Of a stretch of DNA of 5,203 bases, positions 5,184 through 5,203 are shown piece after piece. Each line of letters opens with the position of its first letter. Position 1 is the stretch's first letter. The stretch is taken from the NCBI GenBank assembly GCA_013911625.1, contig JACESW010000099.1:1-5203 (forward strand). The letters run 5' to 3'. The notes below the pieces were generated by a model that did not search any database, was not told where the DNA came from, and saw only the letters and a program-made list of their open reading frames with translations. The position numbers and the translations under genes are program-made. Source of the DNA: Cryomorphaceae bacterium (GTDB lineage: Bacteria; Bacteroidota; Bacteroidia; Flavobacteriales; Schleiferiaceae).

Positions 5184-5203
5184 TTGTTATAACACAATAA
5201 CAA
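5184..5203. repeat. AT-rich inverted repeat at the window edge
   Basis: TTGTTAT (5184-5190) and ATAACAA (5197-5203) are perfect inverted copies separated by six bases, and GTTATAAC (5186-5193) inside is itself an 8-base palindrome. It could be an operator half, part of a hairpin that continues beyond the window, or chance in AT-rich DNA. Confidence 0.3.

Noticed and set aside
1..5203. CRISPR array, insertion sequence, phage, toxin-antitoxin or defence genes
   Set aside because: No regularly spaced repeats, transposase, integrase, toxin or nuclease motifs are visible in any frame; the genes appear to be chromosomal housekeeping and envelope genes.

Overview
The window most likely comes from a Bacteroidota chromosome, probably of the Flavobacteriales type. 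The evidence is a GT117/TMEM260-like DUF2723 membrane protein of the form common in that phylum, a perfect TAnnTTTG-type -7 promoter element before a tRNA gene, starts without Shine-Dalgarno sequences, and a tRNA-Gln that begins with T and has no encoded CCA. Nothing in the window looks like a phage, transposon, CRISPR array or defence island.

Layout from left to right: (1) bases 1-195, plus strand, hold the last 64 codons of a ligase-associated Lhr-like DEXH helicase that starts outside the window. (2) A short convergent gap holds a strong GC-rich terminator. (3) Bases 272-3400, minus strand, encode a 1042-residue polytopic DUF2723 protein with a GTG start, likely a GT-C type glycosyltransferase. 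(4) A 172-base divergent gap carries the promoter of the next gene. (5) tRNA-Gln(TTG) lies at 3573-3643 with a textbook terminator. (6) A gap of about 220 bases is dense in inverted repeats and holds two facing terminators. (7) Bases 3868-5043, minus strand, encode a secreted 391-residue protein with a hendecad-repeat coiled coil, an acidic linker and a predicted outer-membrane beta-barrel. (8) The last 160 bases are non-coding and carry a long imperfect hairpin followed by eight T on the minus strand.

The genes do not form one operon. They are four separate transcription units: a DNA-repair helicase end, an envelope glycosylation candidate, a tRNA and an envelope beta-barrel. The least explained observation is that all three well-placed terminators are followed, on their own strand, by the same sequence TTTTTTATGCCC. 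Other points worth checking are an 11-codon ORF overlapping the GTG start of the DUF2723 gene by GTGA, the hendecad repeat in the barrel protein, and the hairpin upstream of that protein.
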